45,695 nt of DNA from Desulfonatronospira sp. (GTDB taxonomy: Bacteria; Desulfobacterota; Desulfovibrionia; Desulfovibrionales; Desulfonatronovibrionaceae): the NCBI GenBank assembly GCA_003551155.1, contig PUMA01000057.1, positions 1 through 45,695 of the forward strand. Reading direction: 5' to 3'. This document shows, one piece after another, positions 17,040-24,953 of this stretch. The translations under genes and the position numbers were made by a program. How positions within the stretch are numbered: position 1 is the first letter of the stretch; each line of letters opens with the position of its first letter. The notes beneath the pieces were generated by a model that was not told the DNA's origin, searched no databases, and worked only from the letters and a program-made list of their open reading frames with translations.

Positions 17040-17289
17040 GTTCTTTTTTTGCTCCAAGAATGGATTTCAGGGAAAAAGATTCAGGCACTGGATCAAGGCC
17101 TGCAGAAAAAAGAGGATTGCACCTGAGCAGACGCAGGAAAGAAAGTAAAAGACCCTTGCATGGCCCGTGCATGATCAGGGCTTCTCTGGCGTATTCCGAA
17201 CAGGTTGGGACAAATCGGCATGCAGGCGGAAGAAGAGGAGATAAAATCCTCTGGTAGATCCGGATCATCATGATCAATATATAGCGCAT
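17026..17289 (-). CDS. yidD: YidD membrane protein insertion efficiency factor
   Basis: An 87-aa protein; the track's longer version (114 aa) adds an unlikely N-terminal extension that overlaps rnpA. The start at ATG 17289 gives [19 protein letters not shown] followed by [15 protein letters not shown] and [14 protein letters not shown], the family hallmark with conserved cysteines and the R-x-x-P-T-C-S-x-Y motif. It is a small membrane-associated protein thought to help YidC-dependent insertion. It lies between rnpA and yidC, 10 bases after the former and overlapping the latter by about 14 bases, the usual order. Confidence 0.9.
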   Translation of the reverse strand: MRYILIMMIRIYQRILSPLLPPACRFVPTCSEYAREALIMHGPCKGLLLSFLRLLRCNPLFSAGLDPVPESFSLKSILGAKKEHGHT

Positions 17290-17299
17290 GATTTCAGAA

Positions 17300-17680
17300 T
17301 TATTCCATCTGGTTTTCAGGCTTCGTGCCGCTTTTTTCCGGAACCCGGACCTGCTTGAGCAGGTTGACAATCTGGCCCCGGACGATGTCTAAATTCAGTT
17401 TGTATATATCAGGCCTTTTCTTGCATACTACGACTATGTCCAGACCCCCGGGAACCTGTTTTTGATGGAGTCTGAACGTTTCCCGAACCAGGCGCTTTAT
17501 CCGGTTACGCACTACAGCCCGGCCGATTTTCCTGCTTGCCGTGATCCCCAGGCGCCAGTGTCCCAGCCCATTGGGTCTGATGAAGACAATAAAATGCCTG
17601 GTTGCGTAACGCCGGCCCCATTTGTAGCAGCCCTGGAAAAGAGGCCTTTTCAGGAGCCTCAGGTGCTTGGGAAAGGTCAA
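17300..17680 (-). CDS. rnpA: Ribonuclease P protein component
   Basis: The product begins at TTG 17680 ([15 protein letters not shown]), which overlaps the rpmH stop in a TTGA junction and aligns with the usual RnpA N-terminus; this gives 126 aa. The track's extension to 17845 simply reads rpmH in another frame. The RNA-binding signature [13 protein letters not shown] is intact, as are [12 protein letters not shown] and DIVVVCKKR. The protein binds the RNase P RNA and helps remove 5' leaders from pre-tRNAs. The TTG start coupled to the rpmH stop suggests translational coupling and lower output than L34. The C-terminal tail is longer and more charged than in E. coli. Confidence 0.92.
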   Translation of the reverse strand: MTFPKHLRLLKRPLFQGCYKWGRRYATRHFIVFIRPNGLGHWRLGITASRKIGRAVVRNRIKRLVRETFRLHQKQVPGGLDIVVVCKKRPDIYKLNLDIVRGQIVNLLKQVRVPEKSGTKPENQME

Positions 17681-17811
17681 ACTGCCAATCTTTTCCTGCC
17701 CTTGGACCTTCTTCTGTTGATTACAGCCCGGCCATTTTTGGTGCGCATGCGTACCCTGAAGCCGTGCGTTCTCTTTCTTTTGATTCTGCTGGGTTGATAT
17801 GTCCGTTTCAT
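17677..17811 (-). CDS. rpmH: 50S ribosomal protein L34
   Basis: Missed by the track because it is only 44 aa. The minus-strand frame from ATG 17811 reads [18 protein letters not shown], continues with [17 protein letters not shown] and ends GRKRLAV before TGA 17679-17677. This is a full-length, near-consensus L34. AAGGAG lies upstream of the start. It is the first gene of the rpmH-rnpA-yidD-yidC-jag series, and a good promoter lies about 36 bases before it. L34 binds 23S rRNA domain III early in 50S assembly. Confidence 0.97.
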   Translation of the reverse strand: MKRTYQPSRIKRKRTHGFRVRMRTKNGRAVINRRRSKGRKRLAV

Positions 17812-17846
17812 CTGGTGCAACGCTCCTTGGAAAAATATAAAACACC

Positions 17847-17875
17847 TATATAGCCTTTGCTCAAAATTTAGTCAA
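17847..17875 (-). promoter_or_regulatory. sigma70 promoter of rpmH operon
   Basis: On the minus strand TTGACT (17870-17875) and TATATA (17847-17852) are separated by exactly 17 bases. The implied start site lies about 30 bases before the rpmH ATG. This is the best sigma70 match I noticed in the window and fits a highly expressed ribosomal gene. Confidence 0.8.
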
Positions 17876-17961
17876 CCCAACCAGGCCCGGACATGCACAA
17901 AATGCTTGAGACCCGGCGAGGTTTTTCTGCCGGGGAGGTTTCTGCCCGCTTGCAGGACGCA

Positions 17962-17990
17962 TTGCTTTTCAAGCATATTTTATTTATAAT
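17962..17990 (+). promoter_or_regulatory. Candidate promoter of the pilB/gspE-like gene
   Basis: TTGCTT (17962-17967), 17 bases, and TATAAT (17985-17990) lie in an AT-rich segment that diverges from the rpmH promoter. A second TATAAT follows at 17994-17999. The region from here to the ATG at 18066 contains no other gene. Confidence 0.55.
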
Positions 17991-18065
17991 TAATATAATT
18001 TAAATCATTGCGAGTCAGTATGTCCGATTTCTTGAAAAATACCTAAACCGGTCCGGGCAGGAACC

Positions 18066-19760
18066 ATGCAGACTTCATCAATGACTGAGGAGTTCATCTC
18101 GCAGGTAAAGCTTGAACCGGAACAGGTCCGGATTATTCGCAGCGAACAGGCCAGGCAGAGGATCGATTTTCCCCGGGCCGCACTGATGTACGGGGCTGTT
18201 TCCGAGGAGCAGTACCGTGACTTCATGGCCAGGCATCTTGGCCTGCCTGTGGTGGATCCATACAGACTGGGAATCTCCCGGGAAATCCAGGATCTGCTGG
18301 ATACATCTGTCTGGGTCAGACATCGGGCCGTACCTTTTTTCATCCATGAGAACAGACTGTTCCTGGCCTGTTTTGAACCGGACAACATTGCCGCCCTGGA
18401 TGATATCCAGTTTATGACCGGAATGCAGGCTGTGCCCCACATGGCCACCCTGTCATCCATCCGGAAAGCCACGGACAACTTCGCAGAGCAGTTTACTGAA
18501 AGCCTGCGTGATATTCTGTCCGGAATGGAAACGGGAGAGCACACACCTCCTGAAGGGGAAGAAAACAAAACAGCGCCCGCTCTTGAGGCTGCTTCCCAGG
18601 CTCCGGTGGTCAGGATGGTCAATGTGATCATCAGTGAGGCCATCAGGAAAAAGGCTTCAGATATTCACATAGAACCATACGAGCAGGATTTCAGGGTCAG
18701 GTTCCGTCTGGACGGCATGCTCACAGAAGTAATGCGCCCTCCCATCAGAATGAAGAATGCGCTTATTTCCAGATTAAAGATTATGGCCCATCTAACTATC
18801 GCAGAAAAGAGAATGCCCCAGGATGGAAGAATCAAGGCCCGCACCCCCCAGGGAGATCCTCTGGAGTTGCGTGTTTCCATCCTGCCCACACTTTTCGGGG
18901 AAAAGGTTGTCCTGCGCATCATGGATAAATCCATGCTCAGGATCAATATGCAGGATCTTGGCCTGGAGGAGCATTCCTACAATGTGTTTGAATCAGCCAT
19001 TAAAAAGCCCTACGGCATGGTGCTGGTAACCGGACCCACCGGTTCGGGAAAAACCACCACTCTTTATTCGGCCCTCATGGAACTCAATCAGGTTGGGGTA
19101 AATATCTCTACAGTGGAAGACCCTGTGGAATTCAGTCTGGAAGGAGTTAATCAGGTTCAGGTACAGGAAGGTGTGGGGCTGACTTTTGCTTCTGTGCTGC
19201 GCTCTTTTCTGCGTCAGGATCCGGATATTATACTGGTGGGGGAAATCCGGGACCTGGAGACAGCCGCCATCGCCATCAAGGCAGCTCTGACCGGACATCT
19301 GGTCCTGGCCACTCTGCACACCAACGATGCTTCCAGCGCTTTGACCAGGTTGATTAATATGGGGGTGGACGGATTTCTGGTGGCCTCGTCAGTCAATGCC
19401 ATCATGTCCCAGCGTCTTGTGCGCAGGCTCTGTTCCGCATGCAGGGTACTAAAGAGGCATGATCCGCAAAAGCTCGAAGCCATGGGCATGCTGCCGGATG
19501 AAGCAGAGCAGGCCAAGATCTACATTCCAGGAGGCTGCCAGGAGTGCAATTATACAGGATACAGCGGCCGGACAGGGATATACGAAGCAATACCGGTTAC
19601 ATCCCGGATCCAGGAACTGGTTCTTGCAGGAAAAAGCGATCTGGAACTGAAAAAAGCTGCCATTGAAGACGGAATGATCTCCATGCGCCGCAGCGGCCTG
19701 AACAAGATGCTTCACGGGGAGACTTCTGTTCAGGAGGTGTTGCGCACTACTGGAGACTAG
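18066..19760 (+). CDS. PilB/GspE-family secretion or pilus assembly ATPase
   Basis: A 564-aa hexameric ATPase of the type II secretion/type IV pilus superfamily. The N-terminal domain (about 1-150) links it to the inner-membrane platform; the catalytic half has Walker A GPTGSGKTT (323-331), the Asp box (TVEDPVEFSLEGVNQ), Walker B/His-box elements (DPDIILVGEIRDLET; GHLVLATLHTNDA) and the tetracysteine zinc motif (CSAC...CQEC). Four cysteines are typical of GspE and PilB but not PilT. It would power assembly of pilin or pseudopilin fibres. It is followed after nine bases by its PilC/GspF partner; no pilin, prepilin peptidase or secretin is nearby, so T2SS and T4P cannot be separated with confidence. 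Confidence 0.9.
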   Translation: MQTSSMTEEFISQVKLEPEQVRIIRSEQARQRIDFPRAALMYGAVSEEQYRDFMARHLGLPVVDPYRLGISREIQDLLDTSVWVRHRAVPFFIHENRLFLACFEPDNIAALDDIQFMTGMQAVPHMATLSSIRKATDNFAEQFTESLRDILSGMETGEHTPPEGEENKTAPALEAASQAPVVRMVNVIISEAIRKKASDIHIEPYEQDFRVRFRLDGMLTEVMRPPIRMKNALISRLKIMAHLTIAEKRMPQDGRIKARTPQGDPLELRVSILPTLFGEKVVLRIMDKSMLRINMQDLGLEEHSYNVFESAIKKPYGMVLVTGPTGSGKTTTLYSALMELNQVGVNISTVEDPVEFSLEGVNQVQVQEGVGLTFASVLRSFLRQDPDIILVGEIRDLETAAIAIKAALTGHLVLATLHTNDASSALTRLINMGVDGFLVASSVNAIMSQRLVRRLCSACRVLKRHDPQKLEAMGMLPDEAEQAKIYIPGGCQECNYTGYSGRTGIYEAIPVTSRIQELVLAGKSDLELKKAAIEDGMISMRRSGLNKMLHGETSVQEVLRTTGD

Positions 19761-19769
19761 CATTCAGCC

Positions 19770-20975
19770 ATGCCCATATTTCTGTACAAAGCCTTCACCA
19801 GAGCAGGAAGAAGGGTCAAAGGGGACCTGGATGCCCCAAGCCTGGACAGTGCCCGTAAAACACTTGAGCGGCGCGGCTTGAAAGAGATCCGGGTCAGACC
19901 CAAGCCCAGGGATATCCTGGAGGGGACTTTCCTGGAAGGGAGGGTCACTTCCAGGGACATGGTAGTATTCAGCCGTGAGTTCGCCACCCTGATCAATTCC
20001 GGTGTGCCCATCCTGCAGACCCTGGAGGTGCTTGGAGAGCAGACCGAAAACAAGATCCTTAGGCGCAAGCTGTATGAGGTCAAAAACGATATTGAAAGCG
20101 GACTGTCTCTGCATGAAAGCCTGGAGAAGCATCCTGAAGTATTTGACGACCTCTATACCAATCTGGTTCAGGCGGGAGAGGCTGCGGGCGTGCTGGACAC
20201 TGTCCTGGAACGTCTGGCCCAGTATATGGAAAAGACAGCCAGACTCAAGTCCAGGATGAAAAACGCCCTGATCTATCCCGGGGTGATCATCACTGTGGCT
20301 GCGGCAGTCATTGCCATTATCCTCATCTTTGTCATACCCACCTTTGAGGAGGTATTTGCGGATTTTGGAGAGGCTCTGCCTGCGCCTACCAGGATGGTGA
20401 TAGATCTCAGCGGTTTTGTTACGGAAAACTTTGTGTACGCACTGGCAGGGCTGTTGCTGTTTGCCCTGGGAGCAGGAATGTTCTACCGCAGTGAGCCGGG
20501 CAGGATCCTGGTGGACAGAGTGATCCTGTTTTTGCCGGTATTCGGTCCTCTTTTGCGCAAAGCAGCTGTAGCCAGGTTCAGCCGGACCATGAGCACCATG
20601 ATTTCATCCGGGGTGCCCATTTTAAGCGCCCTGGATATAGTTTCCAGGGCGACAGGCAACAGGGCTGTTGAACAGGGAGTCCTGGAGGCCAGTAAGAGCA
20701 TTACCGAGGGGCAGGGACTGGCCGGACCCCTTGAGGAAACAGGCATCTTTCCCCCCATGGTGGTTCAAATGATCTCCATAGGAGAAACTACCGGAGCCCT
20801 GGACACCATGCTGGAGAAAGCAGCTGATTTTTATGATGATCAGGTGGATGCGGCAGTGGACACTTTGACCTCGCTTCTGGAACCGGTTATGATTGTATTT
20901 TTAGGGCTCATTGTGGGCGGCCTGGTGGTGAGCATGTACCTTCCGGTTTTCCAGATAGCCGATGTGGTGGCCTAG
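19770..20975 (+). CDS. PilC/GspF-family inner-membrane platform protein
   Basis: A 401-aa integral membrane protein with two homologous GspF domains. The N-terminal part (PIFLYKAFTRAGRRVKGDLDAPS) is the family start. The first domain runs about 65-190 (VFSREFATLINSGVPILQTLEVL) and the second about 270-395 (FSRTMSTMISSGVPILSALDIVS); hydrophobic helices lie at about 170-195, 215-235 and 375-395. It anchors the assembly ATPase and pushes pilin subunits out of the membrane. It starts nine bases after the ATPase gene, so the two form one operon. The length is normal. Downstream is a dense palindromic intergenic repeat, not further pil or gsp genes. Confidence 0.9.
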   Translation: MPIFLYKAFTRAGRRVKGDLDAPSLDSARKTLERRGLKEIRVRPKPRDILEGTFLEGRVTSRDMVVFSREFATLINSGVPILQTLEVLGEQTENKILRRKLYEVKNDIESGLSLHESLEKHPEVFDDLYTNLVQAGEAAGVLDTVLERLAQYMEKTARLKSRMKNALIYPGVIITVAAAVIAIILIFVIPTFEEVFADFGEALPAPTRMVIDLSGFVTENFVYALAGLLLFALGAGMFYRSEPGRILVDRVILFLPVFGPLLRKAAVARFSRTMSTMISSGVPILSALDIVSRATGNRAVEQGVLEASKSITEGQGLAGPLEETGIFPPMVVQMISIGETTGALDTMLEKAADFYDDQVDAAVDTLTSLLEPVMIVFLGLIVGGLVVSMYLPVFQIADVVA

Positions 20976-21058
20976 CAGACCATAGAACCGAGGGCAGAGG
21001 GCAGAAAAGCCTGAGATCCAGGATAGTTCAGATCAAAAAATCCCACAAGGATCAAGAT

Positions 21059-21115
21059 GGTTATAGGAGATAACCGGGATTTTGCCTTAAACCATAACAG
21101 GTTATACAGATAACC
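21059..21115. repeat. Two copies of a GGTTAT/ATAACC mini-hairpin
   Basis: GGTTAT-aggag-ATAACC (21059-21075) and GGTTAT-acag-ATAACC (21100-21115) are two 6-bp stem-loops spaced 25 bases apart, between pilC/gspF and asd. Additional AACCATAAC words surround them. They may be paired operator sites or part of the neighbouring dispersed repeat. Confidence 0.6.
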
Positions 21116-21135
21116 ATAACTAAACTAGTTTTCAT

Positions 21136-21303
21136 CCGGAAACGGTTCTTTTTCCTTTTGGCTGCGTCAATCTGCACAATTCTTCGTCAACGTATGAAGA
21201 TACGTCTCCTCATAATTGCTTGATTTTCTTGCCAAAAGAAAAAACTCCTCATTTCCGGAAAGAAAACCGATAGCTTCAGCATCCGGAAATAAAGAATTTC
21301 CGG
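21136..21303. repeat. Large nested palindromic intergenic element
   Basis: An imperfect palindrome of about 120 bases runs from CCGGAAAC (21136) to ATTTCCGG (21258). The outer arms include TTTTTCCTTTTGGC paired with GCCAAAAGAAAAAA (one mismatch), the centre is ACGTAT-gaag-ATACGT, and AATC/GATT and GCAATT-type words pair between. A separate 8-bp hairpin CCGGAAAT-aaaga-ATTTCCGG follows at 21283-21303. I recall similar intergenic elements in delta-proteobacteria (GGCTGCGTCAATCTGC... with a TACGT centre), so this may be a member of a dispersed REP/MITE-like family. It lies just upstream of asd. Confidence 0.7.
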
Positions 21304-21343
21304 ACGGAAACTAACTAACAGCTCTCAAGTCAGGGAGGAAACG

Positions 21344-22369
21344 ATGAGCAGGAATCCGGTTGTTGCCGTTGTAGGAGCTACAGGCGCTGTGGGCAGGGAG
21401 ATGCTGAAGATTCTGGCGGAAAGGGATTTTCCGGCCAGGGAAGTTATACCCATGGCCTCGGCCAGATCTGCGGGGAGCAGGCTGGAGTTCAAGGGCGGCG
21501 AACTCACCGTGCAGGAATTGACCGAGGACTCCTTCAGGGGCATTGACCTGGCCATATTTTCCGCAGGAGGAGCTACTTCGGAAAAATTCGCCCCCATTGC
21601 AGCAGGCAGGGGCTGCGTTGTGGTAGACAACTCCAGTGCCTGGCGCATGGATCCCCAGGTTCCCCTGGTTGTACCCGAAGTCAATCCAAGTGATCTTGAA
21701 AGGCATCAGGGAATCATTGCCACCCCCAACTGCTCCACCATCCAGATGGTGGTGGTGTTAAAGCCCCTTCACGATGTGGGTACAATCAGGCGGGTGGTGG
21801 CATCCACTTATCAGGCCGTATCCGGTTCCGGTCAAGAGGCCGTCAGGGAACTGGAAACCCAGGTCAAGCAGCTGTTTTCCATGCAGGAAGTACACCCGGA
21901 GGTCTATCCCTACCAGATTGCCTTCAACTGTCTGCCCCATATTGATGCTTTTCTGGACAACGGCTACACCAAGGAAGAAATGAAAATGGTTAATGAGACC
22001 GTCAAGATCATGGGGGACGAAAATATAAAAGTAACCGTAACCACGGTTCGGGTGCCGGTGTTTTTCGGGCACAGTGAATCCCTGAACATTCAGACCGCAT
22101 CCAGGATTACCCCGCAGGAAGCCCGGGCCATTCTCAGTCAGGCCCCCGGGGTCCAGGTCCTGGATAATCCCTCTGAAAAGCTTTACCCAATGCCCATCAC
22201 TGCCGCCGGCCGGGACGAGACCTTTGTAGGACGTATCCGCGAGGATGAGAGCACTGAAAACGCTCTGAACATGTGGGTGGTGGCGGACAATATCCGCAAG
22301 GGGGCGGCTCTGAACGCCGTTCAGATCGCAGAATTCCTTATGATCAAGGATTTGATCAGAGTGCCGTAG
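21344..22369 (+). CDS. asd: Aspartate-semialdehyde dehydrogenase
   Basis: A 341-aa enzyme that reduces aspartyl phosphate to aspartate semialdehyde with NADPH, the branch point to lysine/diaminopimelate, threonine and methionine. The N-terminal Rossmann motif is VVGATGAVGREM. The acyl-thioester cysteine is Cys130 in TPNCSTIQM, and the substrate-binding QAVSGSGQEAV and VPVFFGHSE segments are present. The length matches the family. A GGGAGGAAAC ribosome-binding site precedes ATG 21344. It lies upstream of an aminotransferase gene on the same strand; the other Asp-family genes (alaC-like, hom, apgM-like) are 2.5 kb further on. Confidence 0.96.
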   Translation: MSRNPVVAVVGATGAVGREMLKILAERDFPAREVIPMASARSAGSRLEFKGGELTVQELTEDSFRGIDLAIFSAGGATSEKFAPIAAGRGCVVVDNSSAWRMDPQVPLVVPEVNPSDLERHQGIIATPNCSTIQMVVVLKPLHDVGTIRRVVASTYQAVSGSGQEAVRELETQVKQLFSMQEVHPEVYPYQIAFNCLPHIDAFLDNGYTKEEMKMVNETVKIMGDENIKVTVTTVRVPVFFGHSESLNIQTASRITPQEARAILSQAPGVQVLDNPSEKLYPMPITAAGRDETFVGRIREDESTENALNMWVVADNIRKGAALNAVQIAEFLMIKDLIRVP

Positions 22370-22453
22370 GAATCGGATATGGGAGAAAGGACGTCGGATG
22401 TCTGAGGCCGGGGGTACCTGCCCCGGAGGATTGAAACCTGGAGAAATACACAG

Positions 22454-23395
22454 ATGGTCCAGATCGCATCAACCCAGGAATACCTGGACAAGCTCATGAG
22501 CCTCCCCCGTCCGGGAGAGGAGAACTTTTTTGCCTTCTATGATCACCGCCTGGAGATGGTCTGCACCAATCCCAGGCTCATGCTCATTCCCCTGGATGAT
22601 CACATGATCCATCGCGGGGACGGTGTCTTTGAGACGGTGAAATATCTGGGCCGCAAGGTATATCAGCTGGAAGCCCACCTGGAGCGCATGGCAAAGAACT
22701 GCCGGGCCATATTCATCCCGCCTCCGCTGCCCTGGTCCCGAATCCGGGAACTGGCCATTGAAACAGCCCGGGCAGGCAGGCAGGATGATGGATACTTAAG
22801 CCTGTTCATCGGTCGGGGTCCGGGGGGCTTCTCCATTGACTACCGCGAATGCCCCTGTCCCAGCCTTTACATTGTGGCCAGACGGTTTAATCATCTTCCC
22901 GAAAGCATGTGGGAGAAGGGCGTGCGTGCCTGCAAAGCGGACCAGCCGGCCAAACCGGGATTTATGGCCAGGATCAAGTCGGTGAACTACCTGCCCAACG
23001 TGCTTATGAAAAAGGAGGCCGTGGATAAAGACTGCGATTTTGTTCTCTGCTTCGACAACAACGGTTTTCTGGCCGAGGGCTGCATTGAAAATGTGATCAT
23101 AGTCGACCATGAAGGAAGGATTTTAGTCCCGGAACTGAACAATGCCCTTCCGGGGACAACCCTGATGCGTGCTCTGGAGCTGATCAAGGAGGAGGTGAAG
23201 TTCGTGTTCCGTCGCATTCCGGAAGGAGAGCTCTATGACGCCAGAGAGGTCATCCTTCTGGGCACTACTCTGGATGCCATGAGCATAGTCCGCTACAACG
23301 GCAAGCCTGTTCATGACGTGCGCCCCGGCCCTGTGAGCAGACGCCTGAGGGAGCTTCTGGTCCGGGATCTTGAGCAGAACGGAACAGGATTTTAG
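22454..23395 (+). CDS. Class IV PLP aminotransferase (IlvE/PabC/Dat-like)
   Basis: A 313-aa fold-type IV PLP enzyme. HRGDGVFETVKY is the conserved substrate-side segment, Lys175 in RIKSVNYLPN is the expected PLP Schiff-base lysine, and FLAEGCIENVIIV plus LPGTTLMRALEL are the phosphate-binding parts. Family members are branched-chain aminotransferases, D-amino acid aminotransferases or 4-amino-4-deoxychorismate lyases. The sequence does not settle which; the extended N-terminus and total length are closer to IlvE-like proteins than to short PabC. It begins 84 bases after asd. Its stop is three bases from the convergent glycosyltransferase gene. Confidence 0.85.
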   Translation: MVQIASTQEYLDKLMSLPRPGEENFFAFYDHRLEMVCTNPRLMLIPLDDHMIHRGDGVFETVKYLGRKVYQLEAHLERMAKNCRAIFIPPPLPWSRIRELAIETARAGRQDDGYLSLFIGRGPGGFSIDYRECPCPSLYIVARRFNHLPESMWEKGVRACKADQPAKPGFMARIKSVNYLPNVLMKKEAVDKDCDFVLCFDNNGFLAEGCIENVIIVDHEGRILVPELNNALPGTTLMRALELIKEEVKFVFRRIPEGELYDAREVILLGTTLDAMSIVRYNGKPVHDVRPGPVSRRLRELLVRDLEQNGTGF

Positions 23396-23398
23396 GGT

Positions 23399-24451
23399 TC
23401 AGCCCATCATTTTATGATATAATAAAATGTACTGCCTGGTCATCTCTTCCAGGCTGTGCTTTTCAAGCACGTAGGCGTGTGCATCCTGAACAAGATCCCG
23501 GAACATGTCAGGCGAGCGCAGAATCTGATTCATTCTGCGGGCCAGACACATGCAGTCTCCCACCGGGCATAAAAGTCCCCGCCCCTGGACCAGTTCTTCC
23601 AGGCCCCCGGCCATGGTGGAGACTACCGGCACCCTGTATCGGAATGCTTCAAGAACGCTGCTGCCCAGACCTTCTTCACTGGAACTCATGACGAAGAGGT
23701 CGAAAACCGGGAAAAATCCTTCCAGGTTATTCTCAAAACCCATGAGCAAGTACTCTTTGTCCAGATGCAGATGAAGGATTTCCCTGCGGACCTCATCTTC
23801 CAGCTCTCCCTGGCCGAAATGGAGGAAAACAAAATTCTGGGCCGCATTTCTCCTGAGCCGGGCTACAGCCCGGACCATGGTCAGAGGGTCCTTGTGGGGG
23901 ACCAGGGCTGCAGCGCTGGCTATGATTTTTCTGTTGCCCAGATCTTTTTTCAGCTCCAGAGCTTTGCTTGCGGGGGGAAGAAGGTCTCGAGTGGTATCAA
24001 TGCAGCTGCCTATGACCAGAGGTTCCTTTCCAGGCAGAGATTCAGCCAGGATTTGTTTAATAGCTCCGGAAATGGCCACCACCTGGTCAGTAAACAGGTA
24101 TTTGAACCGGGCCGCAGTGCCTTTTGGCCTGAAATCCACTCTCCTGGTGTAGACAACTCTGCGCCTGTGCCCGGGCTTGCTGAGCACAGCCAGGCTCTGG
24201 GCCCGGCTGGTCTGGGCATGCAGCAGATCATAGTCTCTTCCGTGAGCCAGGAGAAATTTATATGCTGCCACCTGGTTTTTGACCGGGATTACCGGCAGCA
24301 TCAACTCCTTGGACTTTTGAGCCAGGGGATGGCCGTCCAGGCAAAGAAGTCTTGCATCCAGCCGTTCCCGGATCAGGCCTTTCATGGTCAGCAGGGTTTG
24401 CCGCTCGCCACCGCGCCAGGTTTTTTCAGTATTGATCTGCAGGATTTTCAT
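23399..24451 (-). CDS. GT4-family glycosyltransferase
   Basis: A 350-aa cytoplasmic GT-B glycosyltransferase. The track's 436-aa version is wrong because its first 86 codons run through the tRNA-Ser gene; the correct start is ATG 24451, giving KILQINTEKTWRGGERQTLL. The N-terminal acceptor half has WRGGERQ and LLHAQTSRAQ; the C-terminal donor half has AALVPHKDPLTMVRA and the E-x7-E-type segment SSSEEGLGSSVLEAF, followed by PVVSTMAGGLEELV. Similar proteins work in LPS core or O-antigen assembly. Acceptor and donor sugars cannot be read. It is alone on the minus strand, converging with the class IV aminotransferase, and probably follows tRNA-Ser transcription. Confidence 0.88.
   Translation of the reverse strand: MKILQINTEKTWRGGERQTLLTMKGLIRERLDARLLCLDGHPLAQKSKELMLPVIPVKNQVAAYKFLLAHGRDYDLLHAQTSRAQSLAVLSKPGHRRRVVYTRRVDFRPKGTAARFKYLFTDQVVAISGAIKQILAESLPGKEPLVIGSCIDTTRDLLPPASKALELKKDLGNRKIIASAAALVPHKDPLTMVRAVARLRRNAAQNFVFLHFGQGELEDEVRREILHLHLDKEYLLMGFENNLEGFFPVFDLFVMSSSEEGLGSSVLEAFRYRVPVVSTMAGGLEELVQGRGLLCPVGDCMCLARRMNQILRSPDMFRDLVQDAHAYVLEKHSLEEMTRQYILLYHKMMG
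23408..23429. repeat. AT-rich palindrome at a convergent gene junction
   Basis: CATTTTAT-gatata-ATAAAATG (8-bp arms) lies within the last codons of the glycosyltransferase gene, about ten bases past the stop of the converging aminotransferase gene. It may slow both transcripts, but it is AT-rich and has no typical T-tract. Confidence 0.35.
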
Positions 24452-24533
24452 GCCGGAGAGAAGAGCCTGGGCCCGGATGAGCCTGGCCGGAAGGCTGGTG
24501 ATGGGCCTGTTTTCGGGCAAAAGATTGTCAGGT

Positions 24534-24628
24534 TGGCGGAGAGGGAGGGATTTGAACCCTCGATGGAGGTTTTGGCCCCCATACTCGCTTAGCAGGCGAG
24601 CGCCTTCAGCCGGCTCGGCCACCTCTCC
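24534..24628 (-). tRNA. tRNA-Ser (anticodon GCU)
   Basis: The minus strand reads GGAGAGGTGGCCGAG... with the anticodon arm CTCGC-CTGCTAA-GCGAG, giving anticodon GCT. The extra arm is long, as expected for serine. The T arm GGGTTCAAATCCC is canonical, and the 3' end reads CCTCTCC-G-CCA with the CCA encoded. Length is 95 bases including CCA. It decodes AGC and AGU. The following gene on the strand is the GT4 glycosyltransferase, 82 bases away. Confidence 0.97.
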
Positions 24629-24687
24629 GTTGACCGCCGGCTCGGGAATCTTGGAGATTGTCCCGAATCCTGCGGCTTTAAAATAAA

Positions 24688-24716
24688 AAAATAACCAAAC
24701 GAGGAGCATGCGTCAA
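24688..24716 (-). promoter_or_regulatory. Promoter of tRNA-Ser
   Basis: On the minus strand TTGACG (24711-24716), a 17-base spacer and TATTTT (24688-24693) lie about 60 bases upstream of the mature tRNA 5' end. Position and spacing suit a tRNA promoter with a leader removed by RNase P. Confidence 0.6.
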
Positions 24717-24953
24717 CCTAATTATTTGACATTTGTCCAGCGCCATACTTACTATTATTTATTGTGCCGTGATCATTGTAAACATGCCTGCTGTGTCCAG
24801 TGCTTTACTCTTTTGGCCGGACCCTGCCAAAAGCCTTTTCACCGTTTAGAAGTGACAGGTAGAGCACTGTTTTTGTCTTTTTGAACATTTTGAGGTAACC
24901 GTTAAAACCGTTAAGGGTCATTTTACAGAAAATATATATTGCAGGAGCAGTCC
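24717..24953 (+). promoter_or_regulatory. alaC-like gene upstream region with ACCGTTAA repeats
   Basis: No gene is visible in this spacer. Two copies of a 9-base word stand in direct tandem: ACCGTTAAA (24898-24906) and ACCGTTAAG (24907-24915). A third, ACCGTTTAG, lies 57 bases upstream (24841-24849). An AT-rich stretch (AAAATATATATT, about 24929-24940) and the AGGAG ribosome-binding site follow. A possible -35 TTGACA with a weak -10 lies at about 24726. The tandem words may be binding sites for an activator or repressor of the alaC-hom operon. Confidence 0.4.

Noticed and set aside
17681-17845. N-terminal extension of RnpA
   Set aside because: It overlaps rpmH in another frame; the RnpA family start aligns with TTG 17680.
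24452-24709. N-terminal extension of the GT4 glycosyltransferase
   Set aside because: The extension is the tRNA-Ser gene read in frame; the conserved protein begins at ATG 24451.
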